Translations under genes and position numbers: made by a program
Notes under the pieces: model-generated
Told to the model about the DNA's origin: nothing
The model's input: the letters and a program-made list of their open reading frames with translations, nothing else
Databases searched by the model: none
Source: PALSA-1335 sp965231025
Lineage (GTDB): Bacteria > Patescibacteriota > Gracilibacteria > UBA1369
NCBI GenBank assembly: GCA_965231025.1
Contig: OZ246407.1
Location: 372,001-436,000 of the forward strand
Direction: 5' to 3'
Length of the DNA: 64,000 nt
Shown: positions 40,865-49,171 of the stretch, in pieces
Numbering within the stretch: the first letter of the stretch is position 1
How the letters are laid out: each line of letters opens with the position of its first letter

Positions 40865-41425
40865 ATGGGGAAAATTGTTATTGGATCATTGATCTTCATT
40901 TCACTCATACTGAGTGGGTGTTCTGGAGCATCTGGAATTCAGCACAGCGTAAGTGATGAAACAGCCTTTAACGGAGCGAAGGAACTAAAAGACTCATCGT
41001 TCTGTGAAAAAATTCAGGAACCGGATTACCGCGCCGAGTGTTTAAGGGAAGTGCAGGATGAAAAGAACAACGATCGTGCTTTGGCTGAAAACGACTCTGC
41101 CATTTGTGAATTGATGTCCACCCGAGACAAGAGGAATGCCTGCAATATCCAGTTGCAAATTAATGAGGCTGAAACCCAGCAACAGAAATCAAAAATGGAC
41201 GAAATCGAACAGGCCAATCAAATTGTGGCTTCCGGAAAATACGAACAATGCGCCGCGTTAAGTGATCAAAACCTAAGGACCGGATGCGAAACGAACATTA
41301 TCTACGACAGGGCTGTGAAGGAAAACAATTATTCATTATGCGACAAGATTACCGACGCTTTGCATCGGCAATCTTGTCATGAATTGGAACAAATGAATGA
41401 TCCGGCCAACAGGCCCGGACTATGA
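40865..41425 (+). CDS. Lipoprotein with Cys-pair helical repeats
   Basis: 186 residues. A signal peptide with lipobox ILSGCS (Cys about 19) is followed by four helical units, each with two Cys about 11-13 residues apart: SFCEKIQEPDYRAEC, AICELMSTRDKRNAC, EQCAALSDQNLRTGC and SLCDKITDALHRQSC. The common pattern is xxCxxI/Lxxxxx(Y/R)xxxC within a 35-50 residue unit. Such pairs could form disulfides outside the cell. It starts two bases after the module B lipoprotein stop and ends one base before the convergent secreted protein stop. Confidence 0.78.
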   Translation: MGKIVIGSLIFISLILSGCSGASGIQHSVSDETAFNGAKELKDSSFCEKIQEPDYRAECLREVQDEKNNDRALAENDSAICELMSTRDKRNACNIQLQINEAETQQQKSKMDEIEQANQIVASGKYEQCAALSDQNLRTGCETNIIYDRAVKENNYSLCDKITDALHRQSCHELEQMNDPANRPGL

Positions 41426-43279
41426 TCAGCTGTCGGGTGTAAAACAGTAGGCCTGAAGTTTAAAGTACTGAGTAAGAGCTGCGTCGTTATTTACATATGT
41501 TGCCTGGCACGTATCATTGGTGCCCGGAGATCTGCCGATGCTGTACAAAACTGTTTTAGCACCGGTTCCATTGGCGCTCCACGTACCAGCAGCATTGGTT
41601 AAGTATGCCCCGCATCCGGTAGCGTAACTACCCGTCCCTGGGAAGCAGGAAACCTGTGCGGCATAGAGTCCTCCACCTGGACCGACAGAATTATTTGAAC
41701 TTGTGGATGTATACCAGAAACCAAGGGTCTTCCCTCTGATATGGCCGCCGGCAGTTATTTTTCCGGAAGCACCAATATCTTTGATGGAGAGATTTCCGCT
41801 ACCGGTAATATCTCCGTTAGGCCAGAGTGCAGACCAGGTGGAAAAGTCGGTAGCCGCTGAATACATGACACCGCCCACCGCAGAGATCCATCCGTTATTC
41901 CACAATCCTGCGCTGTTGGTTCCATCGGTGGTGAAAATCGTACCTTTCGATCCAACATTCCCCGTGGCGGAATCAATAACCGTCATGGGAGTTCCCAGAA
42001 ACGTTCCATCATTTTTGCTGACGGTGAGACCGCCGGACGCCGTATTGACGGTGAGACCGCCGGAACCGCTGGAATAAATGGTTGCACCGCCGGTTTTGGT
42101 GGTAACGGTCAGACCACCGGCATCTGAATCAACGGAAAGACCGCTGGCCGGATTCTTGACCAAAAGGCCGGAAGAATAGATGGCCCCATTGGTGGCAAAG
42201 CCTCCGGAAATATTATAATCCGCCAGCATGCTTGGCATCGCAAACGGTCCGAACTGGTACGCGCTGGTGAAATCCGCTGAAGTGGAAAAATTACCGAGTA
42301 AAGTTTTCATCCCAAGCCCGGTTGCACCGGCATTATCCGCTACCGAAAACCCGTTGGAATCCTGGATACGTACTTCACCCCCGGATGTGCCGGAAGTGTT
42401 ACGGATGATGCCCCTAAGATCGGAATTCCCATCCGCCTGAATCGCGTCGGTATTTGTGCCAAGGAATATATCGTTGTTCGAACCATTTTGATTGATAAAA
42501 CTGCCTGCCACGGCACTCGCCGGAGCACCTGCGGTAACCTGGCCCGCAACACCTTTGGCGGTATTCGCCGCAGCACCCGATACGGCGCCAAACACACCGA
42601 TACCAAGATCCCCGGTCGCCTGTCCCATAACACCCCTACCGTTTGAACCGGAAGAGGAAGCTGCAACACCTTGTCCGCCCGCGGCGTTTCCGGTCGCGGA
42701 AACACCGATTAAGCTGCCGGTAAATTTGCCACCCGTACTTCCCGCGGCACTGGCCGTTGCCTGAACGCCATAGGTGGTTCCGGTAAATTCACCACCTGTT
42801 CCCGCAGTTGCGGTACCGGCCACACCTTTTAATTCGCCGTTACCCGAAAGACCGGTGCTTCCCGCACCTGTTCCGCTCCCGTATCCTCCAAGGAACGTAC
42901 CGTAAAAGCTGCCTCCGATTCCACTGGCCCCATTGGCTGTTGCACTGATACCTGAGTTTGAACCGGTGCTGAAGAATCCGGGCGTACAGTTTGTACAAAC
43001 GGACTCAAAACCCTTGAGCGTACTTTCCAGTCTCAAGCCATAAGTATCGTTGACCATCACCGGATTAAAATCTCCAGCCTTTGTAGACAATTGTCCAGCG
43101 GAATTCAAAAGAAGCGTCTCGGCGCCAATCGGACCGATGGACAAACTGTTAAAGTTTGCGTCCACGTTGCCTCCGGTTGGAGTCGAACTTGGCCCGGCGG
43201 CAAATACGGTCAATGCGGTAAGACTGACGACGGCAAGCGCAGCTAGAGTTGGTGCGCCAAATTTAAAAGTATTTTTCAT
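41426..43279 (-). CDS. Secreted GV.G-repeat surface protein (617 aa)
   Basis: A signal peptide (about 1-29, ending TVFAAG) leads to GPSSTPTGGNVDANFNSLSIG. Residues 85-260 are GV/GL-x-G repeats (GVAGTATAGTGGEFTG, GVMGQATGDLGIGVFG) typical of trimeric fibre or beta-solenoid proteins. A second half holds repeated strands (GLTVTTKTGGATIY, GLTVNTASGGLTVSKNDGTFLG) and a Cys-containing C-terminal domain (about 545-617, VSCFPGT, GCGAYL, TCQATY, QAYCFTPDS). The protein at 44034 shares the signal, the FGPFAMPSMLA(D/G)Y segment, the strand repeats and the tail plan. The ATG at 43279 is chosen over an upstream TTG. Confidence 0.8.
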   Translation of the reverse strand: MKNTFKFGAPTLAALAVVSLTALTVFAAGPSSTPTGGNVDANFNSLSIGPIGAETLLLNSAGQLSTKAGDFNPVMVNDTYGLRLESTLKGFESVCTNCTPGFFSTGSNSGISATANGASGIGGSFYGTFLGGYGSGTGAGSTGLSGNGELKGVAGTATAGTGGEFTGTTYGVQATASAAGSTGGKFTGSLIGVSATGNAAGGQGVAASSSGSNGRGVMGQATGDLGIGVFGAVSGAAANTAKGVAGQVTAGAPASAVAGSFINQNGSNNDIFLGTNTDAIQADGNSDLRGIIRNTSGTSGGEVRIQDSNGFSVADNAGATGLGMKTLLGNFSTSADFTSAYQFGPFAMPSMLADYNISGGFATNGAIYSSGLLVKNPASGLSVDSDAGGLTVTTKTGGATIYSSGSGGLTVNTASGGLTVSKNDGTFLGTPMTVIDSATGNVGSKGTIFTTDGTNSAGLWNNGWISAVGGVMYSAATDFSTWSALWPNGDITGSGNLSIKDIGASGKITAGGHIRGKTLGFWYTSTSSNNSVGPGGGLYAAQVSCFPGTGSYATGCGAYLTNAAGTWSANGTGAKTVLYSIGRSPGTNDTCQATYVNNDAALTQYFKLQAYCFTPDS

Positions 43280-43414
43280 AGGTGATGACAATAAAGATTA
43301 TCAATACATTATACCACGAATTCACCAAAGAGGGAACACCAGGCTTGTCCTTGAGTAATAGTGCAAAATCTTTTAAAATCACAGGGAAACATTATTAAAT
43401 CTTCACACCAAAGT

Positions 43415-43954
43415 ATGAACACAAAAAAACTTATTTTATGTCTCTCTGCCGCGGCAACAGTAGCAGTTTTTGCCGGGTGCCAGACAACGGAACAACCCAC
43501 CGCACAGGAATCATCCACAATTACCGAGCCGGATCAGCAGGTAAGTTTAACAATCAATGCACCCGCGCAGGACGCAACCAACGGATTATCTCTGACACAG
43601 GCTGGAGGAACCGAAGAAGTAGATATGCCCCCAAAACAGCTTACTTCTCCGGTACAATTCCCGAACACCTCGAGTCAGGAAAAGATTGCACTACCCTTTA
43701 CCAAAATCCCCGAATTTCCTCAACCCGGTCTAACCACAACTCAGGTCTCACCCGATCAATACAAATCAATTTTGGACCAGGCAACCGCGTCACAAGACGG
43801 TACCAAGTGTAAGGAACTGAAAGAACCCAACCTTGTTGCTTCATGCGAGTTTGATATTTACGCGAACATGGCTGCCCAAAAAAATGATCCCGCATTATGT
43901 AAAAAAATCAGCAGTACGGACGCCCAAAAGGTATGTGAAAAGTCCTTTCAATAG
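43415..43954 (+). CDS. Lipoprotein, module C of the surface island
   Basis: 179 residues. The lipobox is VFAGCQ (Cys about 22). EPDQQVSLTINAPA and FPNTSSQEKIALPF are shared with the module B lipoprotein. The C-terminal 50 residues carry two Cys-pair repeats (TKCKELKEPNLVASC and ALCKKISSTDAQKVC) like those of the 40865 lipoprotein, so this gene looks like a fusion of the two module B lipoproteins. It is divergent from the secreted protein at 41426-43279 and converges on the one at 44034. Confidence 0.76.
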   Translation: MNTKKLILCLSAAATVAVFAGCQTTEQPTAQESSTITEPDQQVSLTINAPAQDATNGLSLTQAGGTEEVDMPPKQLTSPVQFPNTSSQEKIALPFTKIPEFPQPGLTTTQVSPDQYKSILDQATASQDGTKCKELKEPNLVASCEFDIYANMAAQKNDPALCKKISSTDAQKVCEKSFQ

Positions 43955-43982
43955 CAATGATTTTTACCACAAATAGCACAAC

Positions 43983-44010
43983 AAAGAGCCCCGCCTAGGC
44001 GGGGCTCTTT
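43983..44010. terminator. Bidirectional terminator between convergent genes
   Basis: A near-perfect 28-base palindrome, AAAGAGCCCCGCC then its complement GGCGGGGCTCTTT around TA. It is flanked by A-rich and T-rich ends, so it can stop transcription from both the lipoprotein and the 44034 gene. Confidence 0.9.
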
Positions 44011-44033
44011 GTTGATATCAGTAATATTTTCTA

Positions 44034-46178
44034 TCAACCATTTGGATTAAAACACTGTGCGTACGAGGTTGCAGTGAGTGTGCCACCTCCGGCCCAGTTT
44101 TTCGCGCCAAGGTAACAGACGTTACCGATGAAATAACTGTACATAGGTGCGCCGTAACTATTCACGGAAAAATTACAGCTTAAAACACGGTCTGATCCGC
44201 AGCTGGCCGTCGAGAAGGCCATACAAAGAGCTCCTGTGCAGCTCCCAGGTGTTGAATCACTCGCTGAATAAATATTTCCAATCCCACTGCTCGCTTTGAT
44301 GTGTCCGCTTGAAGTAATATTCCTTACAGTCATGTCTCCGGTTGCATCAATATTACCATTAGGAGCAATCAATACATAGGTCGAAAAACCGATGGCTGCG
44401 GAATAGATATATCCGCCATAAGCGGCAATCCAGCCGTTGTTATACAATGATGAAAAGTTGGTTCCGTCAGTCGTGGCAATTGATCCCACGCCGGTGATAT
44501 TACCGGTTGCCGAATCAATATTGGCCATAGGTTGTCCCAAAAACGTTCCATTTATTTTACTGACCGTCAGCCCTCCTGAAGCGGTATTCACCGTAAGTCC
44601 GCCGCCCGGACCGGCCGCATAAATGGTTGCTCCTCCGGTTTTTGTGGTAACCGTAAGTCCACCGGCATCTGAATCGATGGAAATGCCGCTGTTCGGGGCC
44701 TTCACTAACATACCTTGGGTATAAATTAACCCGCTGGCGGCTATACCCCCCGTGGTGCCGTAACCGGCCAGCATGCTCGGCATCGCGAATGGTCCGAACG
44801 TGAAATTGTCGGTGAAATCCATAGTGCCAGTATAGTTGCCCAGCAGGCTTTTCATGGAAATGCTGTCTCCATCCGTACAGCCGCCGGCACCATCATGACA
44901 TCCTACGAGCACTCCTTCATTTTGCGTACCTAAACGCGCGGTATTGCTGCCGGCAAAACTGTTAAACAATCCAGATGCGCCGTTGGCCGTCATCGCATTG
45001 GACATAACTCCAAAGAAACCGCCCTCAAAACGTCCGCCGTAACCGGTGGATTTTTCCGCTCTTCCAAAAACTCCGGTCGCCGATGCAACATTGTCTGGAT
45101 TATATCCTGCAATCCCGGCTCCGCTTCCTTTTCCGTCTCCACGGGTTCCAATGCCGCTTGCTCCTGATACAGAACCGATAACACCGGTGTTCCCACCCGA
45201 GAAAGAACCTCCGAAACTCACCGCATCCTGACCAATACCGCTCACGCCGTAAGTCTTGCCGATACCTTGCACTCCGGCAAATCCCCCCGCAGTCGTTGTC
45301 GTGCCCTTTACTCCCATCCCGGCATTTGAGGTCGCATCAACTCCATTTGTTGCCGTAGCGATGTCGGCCTGGACAGTGGCGGCACTATTATTAAAGTGAC
45401 CGCCGGTCACACCCTGTCCAAGTACGCCGGTCTGATTTGTCGACTTCCCGTAAACACCCGTACTGTTGGTGGAAGTACCATAAACGGCGATCTCACTTGT
45501 TGATGTGGCTTCGAGAGCATGTTTTGTGGGAGAAGTAATCGTTGCTCCAACGCCATTACTCGAGTAGACGGATAAGCCAGTATCGTAACTGTTGACGGCT
45601 ACACCGGTATCGTATGCATTGTTTGTATCAACTTTGATGCCCTTATGGGTTCCCCCGTCTAAAATTTTCACTTCGCTTACCGGCCCGGATGGCGTGTCTT
45701 CAAACCTCGCAGCCATACCGTTTGCCCCGTCCCGAATCGCCTGGATACCGATATTTCCCTGAAAATAACCACCTAATCCCGCGGTTGTGTCGGTACTGAC
45801 TCCCGCCAAAGCGATACCACTTGGTGCATGAGTAAGAGCAAGCATGGCGAGGGGATTCATATCCGCATTTACAAAAAGATAATCTTCGATACTCAATGGA
45901 CAGTCGACGGGGCTTGAGGGACCCCCATTGATAAGGGCGTTAAGATCACATGCTGCATCCACCTTGGTATTCTGCATTCCCCCGAAATCAGGAGACAACA
46001 GAAGTCCGCTGCTGCCATCATCGGTAAGAATCACGGAATTAAATTTTGCATCGACGGAACCGCCCGTCGGAGCCGATCCCGGCCCGGCGGCCATGGTTAT
46101 CGAAGCCGAAAGACTGAGAACCGTTGCCGCTGCAAGGGTGGATACGGCCATTTTCATTTTGAAAGATTCTTTACTCAT
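44034..46178 (-). CDS. Secreted GV.G-repeat surface protein (714 aa)
   Basis: A signal peptide (about 1-30) precedes GPGSAPTGGSVDAKFNSVILT. Residues 120-420 hold G-V-x-G repeats (GVYGKSTNQTGVLGQG, GVSGIGQDAVSFGGSF, GVFGRAEKSTGYGGRF), followed by DFTDNFTFGPFAMPSMLAGY and strand repeats GLTVTTKTGGATIY and GLTVNTASGGLTVSKING. The C-terminal 85 residues contain several Cys (SCTGALC, ASCGSDRVLSC, NVCYLGA, QCFNPNG). It is closely similar to the 41426-43279 protein over the second half. Probably a cell-surface fibre or adhesin; its anchor is not evident, as there is no SLH or LPxTG-like tail. Confidence 0.8.
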   Translation of the reverse strand: MSKESFKMKMAVSTLAAATVLSLSASITMAAGPGSAPTGGSVDAKFNSVILTDDGSSGLLLSPDFGGMQNTKVDAACDLNALINGGPSSPVDCPLSIEDYLFVNADMNPLAMLALTHAPSGIALAGVSTDTTAGLGGYFQGNIGIQAIRDGANGMAARFEDTPSGPVSEVKILDGGTHKGIKVDTNNAYDTGVAVNSYDTGLSVYSSNGVGATITSPTKHALEATSTSEIAVYGTSTNSTGVYGKSTNQTGVLGQGVTGGHFNNSAATVQADIATATNGVDATSNAGMGVKGTTTTAGGFAGVQGIGKTYGVSGIGQDAVSFGGSFSGGNTGVIGSVSGASGIGTRGDGKGSGAGIAGYNPDNVASATGVFGRAEKSTGYGGRFEGGFFGVMSNAMTANGASGLFNSFAGSNTARLGTQNEGVLVGCHDGAGGCTDGDSISMKSLLGNYTGTMDFTDNFTFGPFAMPSMLAGYGTTGGIAASGLIYTQGMLVKAPNSGISIDSDAGGLTVTTKTGGATIYAAGPGGGLTVNTASGGLTVSKINGTFLGQPMANIDSATGNITGVGSIATTDGTNFSSLYNNGWIAAYGGYIYSAAIGFSTYVLIAPNGNIDATGDMTVRNITSSGHIKASSGIGNIYSASDSTPGSCTGALCMAFSTASCGSDRVLSCNFSVNSYGAPMYSYFIGNVCYLGAKNWAGGGTLTATSYAQCFNPNG

Positions 46179-46294
46179 AGATATATTTATTTTTATTAAT
46201 TATGTATTTTAATCGTATTATTATAACATATTGTAACTAAAAAGACAACGCGCGGATCAAAAATCTGGGAGTAAAGCAACTTGAGGGTAAAAAA

Positions 46295-47452
46295 CTATCT
46301 CAACCCCGTCATCAGCCTTTTGGCCATCGTTTCGGTCCAGCCGACGTTGATGGAAGCGTAGGTTTTACTGATAAGACCGTCTTCGTCCTTCACCTCAAGC
46401 TTGATGACTTTGGTCCCGGGAACGCTGTAGAATCCGGAATACCGGTCGGAACTTCCCCAGTCGGTATCATAAATAATATCGTCGGGGCCGTTGTAATTGA
46501 AATCCCAGCGGTACAAAAGATTGATGTGCTTGGTTTCCTGATCTCCGCTGGACGAAGCATCAAACTGGTACCCGGCCCCCTGGCTGTTCGGTACGCTCTC
46601 GATGCTGAAGTTCGCATACGGCGCACTGTTCTCAAAAGTGGTCACCGACTGCGAATACTGGGCCGTCATGCCGCCCGGATCTTTGACCTCCATAATCACG
46701 TTGAAGCTTCCCGAAACATCAAAACGATGGTTCCAGCTGGTCTTGTTCTGGTATTTGGTGTCCCATTTACCGTCTCCGTTCCAGTCGAAACGGTATTCCA
46801 GCGAATAGGGAAGAAACTGGTCGTCGCGGGAACGGTCGGTATCGAAATGAAAAATAGTCTTGGCCGTACCGGTTTCGGGGGTTACGAGAAAAAATGCGGT
46901 CGGAGCCGTATTATTCACGACCGTCACGATGTGGGTGGTGGAGGAAATATTGCCGGCTTTGTCCAATACCTCCATTTTTACGGTATAGAGCCCGGCTTTT
47001 TCAAAGGTATGCCGGATGGATTTTGTCCGGGAAAAATAACTGTCCAGAGTGCCGTCACTTTCAAAATCCCAGCGAACTTCAAGGCGGCTGGAATCGGTCT
47101 CGTTATCCGTGGAACCGCTGCCGTCAAAAGTAAAGCGGGTGGTGGTGGTACCCCGTGCCTGGCTTTGGAGGCTGGACTGGTCGTTGAAAATCGTAAAATC
47201 GGCTACGGGAACAGTATCCGGCTCATCCTCCGTATAAACTGGAGGGCGGTAGTAGTCATGATCAAAGGCGTCGTATTTCGGAGGAATATAGGTCGAGGGA
47301 GTGTAGTCCGTAGGAGCGAGCATACTGTAGTATTCGGCCAAAACTGGCTGGAAAGCCGAGGAACAGGCGATAAAATTCGCCACAAGTACCATTCCCAGCA
47401 CTTTGCAGGAGTGTTGCGTGATATTACGGCTTATTGCTGAGGAAATATACAT
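46295..47452 (-). CDS. Secreted PKD-domain protein
   Basis: 385 residues. A hydrophobic signal-like segment (about 18-39, with VANFIACSSAF) is followed by a Pro/Tyr-rich linker and three PKD (Ig-like) domains at about 80-185, 186-280 and 281-375. Landmarks: FTFDGSGSTDNETDSSRLEVRWDF (read in parts), KAGLYTVKMEVLDKAGN, YRFDWNGDGKWDT, VSGSFNVIMEVKDPGG, YQFDASSSGDQE, YRWDFNYNG and KVIKLEVKDEDG. PKD domains usually mediate extracellular protein or polysaccharide contacts. Located between surface-fibre and SLH genes, consistent with an envelope role. Confidence 0.85.
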   Translation of the reverse strand: MYISSAISRNITQHSCKVLGMVLVANFIACSSAFQPVLAEYYSMLAPTDYTPSTYIPPKYDAFDHDYYRPPVYTEDEPDTVPVADFTIFNDQSSLQSQARGTTTTRFTFDGSGSTDNETDSSRLEVRWDFESDGTLDSYFSRTKSIRHTFEKAGLYTVKMEVLDKAGNISSTTHIVTVVNNTAPTAFFLVTPETGTAKTIFHFDTDRSRDDQFLPYSLEYRFDWNGDGKWDTKYQNKTSWNHRFDVSGSFNVIMEVKDPGGMTAQYSQSVTTFENSAPYANFSIESVPNSQGAGYQFDASSSGDQETKHINLLYRWDFNYNGPDDIIYDTDWGSSDRYSGFYSVPGTKVIKLEVKDEDGLISKTYASINVGWTETMAKRLMTGLR

Positions 47453-47530
47453 ATTTATACGATAGTTACAAGCAGGGACTTAAAATATCATATTATCGCT
47501 TATCTGTCAAGGGTTCTCGGCTCGGCGCAA

Positions 47531-47566
47531 TAAAAAACGGCCCGGACATGATCCGAACCGTTTTCT
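47531..47566. terminator. Terminator downstream of the SLH gene
   Basis: AACGG/CCGTT and CGGA/TCCG pair around CATGA with a 2x2 internal loop. The minus-strand copy ends in a T6 run, stopping the 47593 gene; the plus-strand copy ends TTTTCTT. Confidence 0.7.
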
Positions 47567-47592
47567 TAGAAATTTTTGGATGATGGAGTACT

Positions 47593-49041
47593 TTAGACTC
47601 CGCGGTTTTTGAGGAACTGGTAGATGGCAACAGCAACCTCACAACGGGTCAGTTTGCGTGCCGGTTCCAGCTTGCCGCCCGTGCGGTCAGGGAAAAGATT
47701 ATATTTTTCAGCCAGCCCGGCATATTGAGCGAACCAGTCGGTTGAACTGACGTCCTCGTACTTGAAGCCCAGTCCCGTTTCCAGTTCAAAAGTTAAGGAG
47801 AGCATCTTGAGGAATTCGGCGGTGTTTACAGTGTTTCCTGGCTTAAATGAGCCGTCACCGTAGCCCCGGATCACTCCGAGTTTTGAAGCCTTCAAGACAA
47901 AACGGGTGTACCATTGGCCCTTGGGAACATCCTTGAAACCGGCATCGCCGTCGTCATCGCCCACGATGCCGAAACGTGCCAGAAGAAGGAATTTTGCCGC
48001 CTGGGCGCGGTTCACAAGATCACTTCCTCTGAAGGTACCGTCGGAAAAACCGCCGATCACGCCGCGGCGATACAGTTCCGTGGCGGCCTTTCCGCAGAGT
48101 TCCTCAACTTTTACATCGCTGAAAGGGCAATCCTCTTGATCATAGGTGTCATCAATTTCATCTTCATATCCGGCGGGAGGAAGAGGTTTCTGGCAGGATT
48201 TCAGGAATTCGGCTTTTACGGAAGCATAACCTTCGGAATTGGTGTCGCCGTTTTGAATGTAAGTTTCCAGCTTGGTCTTCAGTTCGGCACAACGGTCATT
48301 GAATGGGGTGGTATCTGTACAAAGGTCCGTGAAGGTTAATTTGATTTTTGCGTATTCGTCGGTGTCTGTCTCTCCGTTTTTGATGAGTGTTTCAAGTTTC
48401 ATTTTCAGATCGCTGCACACATTCGTGTCCTGATCAGGCTTTTCGCAGTACAAAACAAATTTCTTTTTTGCACCCATATACTCTTCGGAGTTCGGCTGGT
48501 CGGCATACTTTGCCATGAGATCCTTCAGGTACTGGCAGGGATCATCGGTCGGCTTTTGGTCGTCTGTTTCCGGTTTGGTGCAGAGCTTGAGATACTGCTG
48601 CTTCTCCTCGTAGGTGTAGTTGCCGCTGTCCATCAGTTTTTTAAGCTTCTCGCAGACGTCGTCATCGCTGGAAGGCTGAGGTGGCTGAGTGGTGCAATAT
48701 TTTGCATACCATTCTTTTTCCTCTGAGGTATAACTTCCGGCATCCATTTTCTTTTTGATGTCATCGCAGTTGTACTGTGGATCATCCGTAGTTGTTGGGG
48801 GAACCTGGACGCAGTACTTATAATAATACTCCTTGTCCTCGGCGGTATACCCACCGGTCTGCATCATTGACGCGAGTTTGTCACAATCCGTGGTGGTAAC
48901 GCCCGATGTTTCCGTTGCCAGAAGGTTTGCAGAGCCTGCGTTTCGAAGTGACGAAAAGGTAAGTCCCGCAACCACCGCAACCGCGAGCAAAAGCACTACG
49001 GGAAGGTAGTTAAAGGGTTTGTTTTGGTTTTGGTTTTCCAT
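47593..49041 (-). CDS. SLH-domain protein with six Cys-pair repeats
   Basis: 482 residues. A signal-anchor helix (about 13-32) is followed by six tandem units (about 52-295), each opening with CxxL/CxxI and closing with C: CDKLASMM..YYYKYC, CDDIKKKM..WYAKYC, CEKLKKLM..QYLKLC, CQYLKDLM..FVLYC, CSDLKMKL..TFTDLC and CAELKTKL..EFLKSC. Three S-layer homology domains follow (about 310-480; CPFSDVKVEELCG.., GFKDVPKGQWYTRF, YEDVSSTDWFAQYA). SLH domains bind pyruvylated cell-wall polymers in known systems. The Cys repeats resemble those in the 40865 lipoprotein only in general plan. Confidence 0.9.
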   Translation of the reverse strand: MENQNQNKPFNYLPVVLLLAVAVVAGLTFSSLRNAGSANLLATETSGVTTTDCDKLASMMQTGGYTAEDKEYYYKYCVQVPPTTTDDPQYNCDDIKKKMDAGSYTSEEKEWYAKYCTTQPPQPSSDDDVCEKLKKLMDSGNYTYEEKQQYLKLCTKPETDDQKPTDDPCQYLKDLMAKYADQPNSEEYMGAKKKFVLYCEKPDQDTNVCSDLKMKLETLIKNGETDTDEYAKIKLTFTDLCTDTTPFNDRCAELKTKLETYIQNGDTNSEGYASVKAEFLKSCQKPLPPAGYEDEIDDTYDQEDCPFSDVKVEELCGKAATELYRRGVIGGFSDGTFRGSDLVNRAQAAKFLLLARFGIVGDDDGDAGFKDVPKGQWYTRFVLKASKLGVIRGYGDGSFKPGNTVNTAEFLKMLSLTFELETGLGFKYEDVSSTDWFAQYAGLAEKYNLFPDRTGGKLEPARKLTRCEVAVAIYQFLKNRGV

Positions 49042-49076
49042 ATTTTTTTAGGGTTAATAAATACCGACTTCATATT

Positions 49077-49105
49077 ATTATACAATATATTAGAGTTTTA
49101 AGCAA
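49077..49105 (-). promoter_or_regulatory. Promoter of the SLH gene
   Basis: On the minus strand, TTGCTT (49105-49100), 17 bases, TATAAT (49082-49077). The leader is about 30 bases and AT-rich. Confidence 0.68.
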
Positions 49106-49171
49106 GTATGTCCAGGGCACACAAAAAAACTTCAAGCATCTGATGCTGCGCTGGATAACAGCTGAAAGGAA

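Noticed and set aside
40344..46178. CRISPR array or direct DNA repeats in the surface island
   Set aside because: Repeats exist only at protein level (GV.G and GLTV strands); no regularly spaced identical DNA repeats are seen.
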